From contig CM051463.1 in NCBI GenBank assembly GCA_028095005.1, forward strand, positions 5,192,295 through 5,256,294: a stretch of 64,000 bases of DNA, in the 5' to 3' direction. Shown here piece by piece: positions 62,882 through 64,000 of this stretch. The translations under genes and the position numbers were made by a program. Position 1 is the first letter of the stretch. Every line of letters starts with the position of its first letter. The stretch comes from Rhynchospora pubera. Its lineage: Eukaryota; Streptophyta; Magnoliopsida; Poales; Cyperaceae. The notes below the pieces were generated by a model that searched no databases, was not told the origin of the DNA, and was given only the letters and a program-made list of their open reading frames with translations.

Positions 62882-63984
62882 TTATATGGCCAGCAGATAT
62901 CTAAATCTGAACTCGTAAGGCAAAACTTGTACCGAATAGGCGTTACTTTTACTAATCTCAAGGCATCTAACCGCATCACCCGTCATGTGGTCTGGTAGTT
63001 GCATGCAAATCCAGTCCATAAGCGACTCCATGTCTTTCGCAAAATCCAGCAAATACCAGTGAAGTAACTTGGGAATGGCGAGCTTGCTCGGGTTGGAGAT
63101 GCCTATCGAAGCTTGCAAGAAGTCTTTCTTAGCTGTCTCCAGCTGTTGCTCCACATGAGATGGTGTGTACACTCTTACCTTCGATGACAAAACAGAGAAG
63201 CAGGGGTCAGGACTTGTAATTAATTTGAGTGATTTTTATGTTAGAGAAAAGTTCTGTTTTGATTGCAACTTATCAAGATTTAAGACATAATAACAATGCC
63301 TGATTCATAGTCTAATTTTACATATGAAAAATGTCAAACTCATCGCATATGAACATATAAGGCATTGTCAAATTATTGTAGGCTTATTCATCATATCATG
63401 GAATCTTGTAGAGAATAAGAGATGCATGACTAAAATAATTTTGCTAGAAGAAAGGACCACACAACTAACATTTTTGGAGCAAAGCAAATTCACATAAAGG
63501 ATCCAATTGTGCAGGACTTTAAACGCTATATAATACAAAACTAAGCTGTCTCCAAACAAAAACCAGTAGTCCCCAGTAATGGTAGACGGCACCAGTGACA
63601 AACCTTAATTAGGTATACAGATCTTTAATAACCAATTGGTAACCATCTTATGCAACAGGACAAAATAAATCTAACTATAAAGGTACTTTGTGTGAATATC
63701 CAACAAATAAAGATAAATTAAAAACAAATTGACATGGTATTTCACATTCAATGCACTGTATAAAAGTTATTACTACATTAATATTAGGTTGAAGACAAGC
63801 TTCTCTGTATAAATTTCAATGAACTGCATATAAGCACATAAAATTATTTTTCAAAAACCAAAATACTTACTGCTGGAGAAGACCAGCTTCCACATGAAAG
63901 AGCAAATGTAACCAAAGGTTCAGGCCATTCAAGCCCAAAAGTGCCCCTCATTGTCAAGTCATCCTTCATTCCTTTTGGATCAAC
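62882..63984 (-). CDS. DUF547 (MIP1 leucine-zipper type) protein, C-terminal two exons; continues past the window
   Basis: Exons 63984-63871 (114 nt, 38 codons) and 63178-62882 (99 codons with stop), both bounded by GT-AG. The first reads VDPKGMKDDLTMRGTFGLEW then FALSCGSWSSPA. The second reads VRVYTPSHVEQQLETAKKDF, KLAIPKLLHWYLLDFAKDME, LMDWICMQLP and ends with YEFRFRYLLAI. This is the conserved C-terminal part of plant DUF547 proteins (glutaredoxin-related / ternary complex factor MIP1 families). The N-terminal leucine-zipper region would lie to the right of the window. The molecular role of DUF547 is not established. The intron 63179-63870 holds no gene. Confidence 0.92.
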
Positions 63985-64000
63985 CTATTGTTGTTTACAT

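Overview
The window looks like nuclear DNA of a flowering plant, most likely a eudicot. It is AT-rich, has spliced genes with GT-AG introns, plant-specific protein families (P-type PPR, CC-NLR, DUF547, ATL-like RING), and dense plant-type transposons. I cannot name the species. Host genes make up only a small part of the 64 kb. The rest is mobile DNA, much of it well enough preserved to show exact ends and target-site duplications (TSDs).

Layout. 1-18.3 kb has no intact gene. It holds a CC-only NLR exon (4.4-4.8 kb, minus), an ORF1-only non-LTR retroposon with a 12-bp TSD (5.97-7.67 kb), and a LINE ORF2 remnant split by a 140-bp MITE (7.8-9.1 kb). It also holds four copies of a GGCTC-type MITE, a SINE, hAT-like MITEs, and old repeats of a non-coding segment. 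18.85-30.05 kb is one young, 11.2-kb Ty1/copia element of the Sirevirus type. Its two 1569-bp LTRs differ at two positions and are flanked by the 5-bp TSD TAGGC. It has gag, a pol lacking most of RNase H, and an extra 3' ORF. Its LTRs and the region before the extra ORF carry arrays of paired palindromes.

30.2-41.3 kb is the gene-bearing block: an intronless PPR gene (plus) with the Sirevirus 198 bp before its start codon, a Mutator-like foldback element, an intronless Harbinger-transposase-derived gene (plus), and a five-exon SDR gene (minus) with ABRE/G-box motifs upstream. 41.9-43.65 kb and 58.5-60.2 kb are two clusters of four roughly 400-bp foldback elements sitting in TA microsatellites. 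They share one core but have different terminal arms. 44.4-46.9 kb is a non-autonomous CACTA element (TSD TCC). 47-56 kb is AT-rich DNA with small MITEs and Helitron-like termini. A RING-H2 membrane protein gene lies at 56.8-57.4 kb (minus). The last two coding exons of a DUF547 gene (minus) run off the right edge.

The host genes show no sign of acting in one pathway. The shared theme is transposon biology: a domesticated Harbinger-type protein, Tourist-like MITEs nearby, and a recent insertion that replaced the proximal promoter of the PPR gene. All homology calls are from reading the sequence, not from a search.
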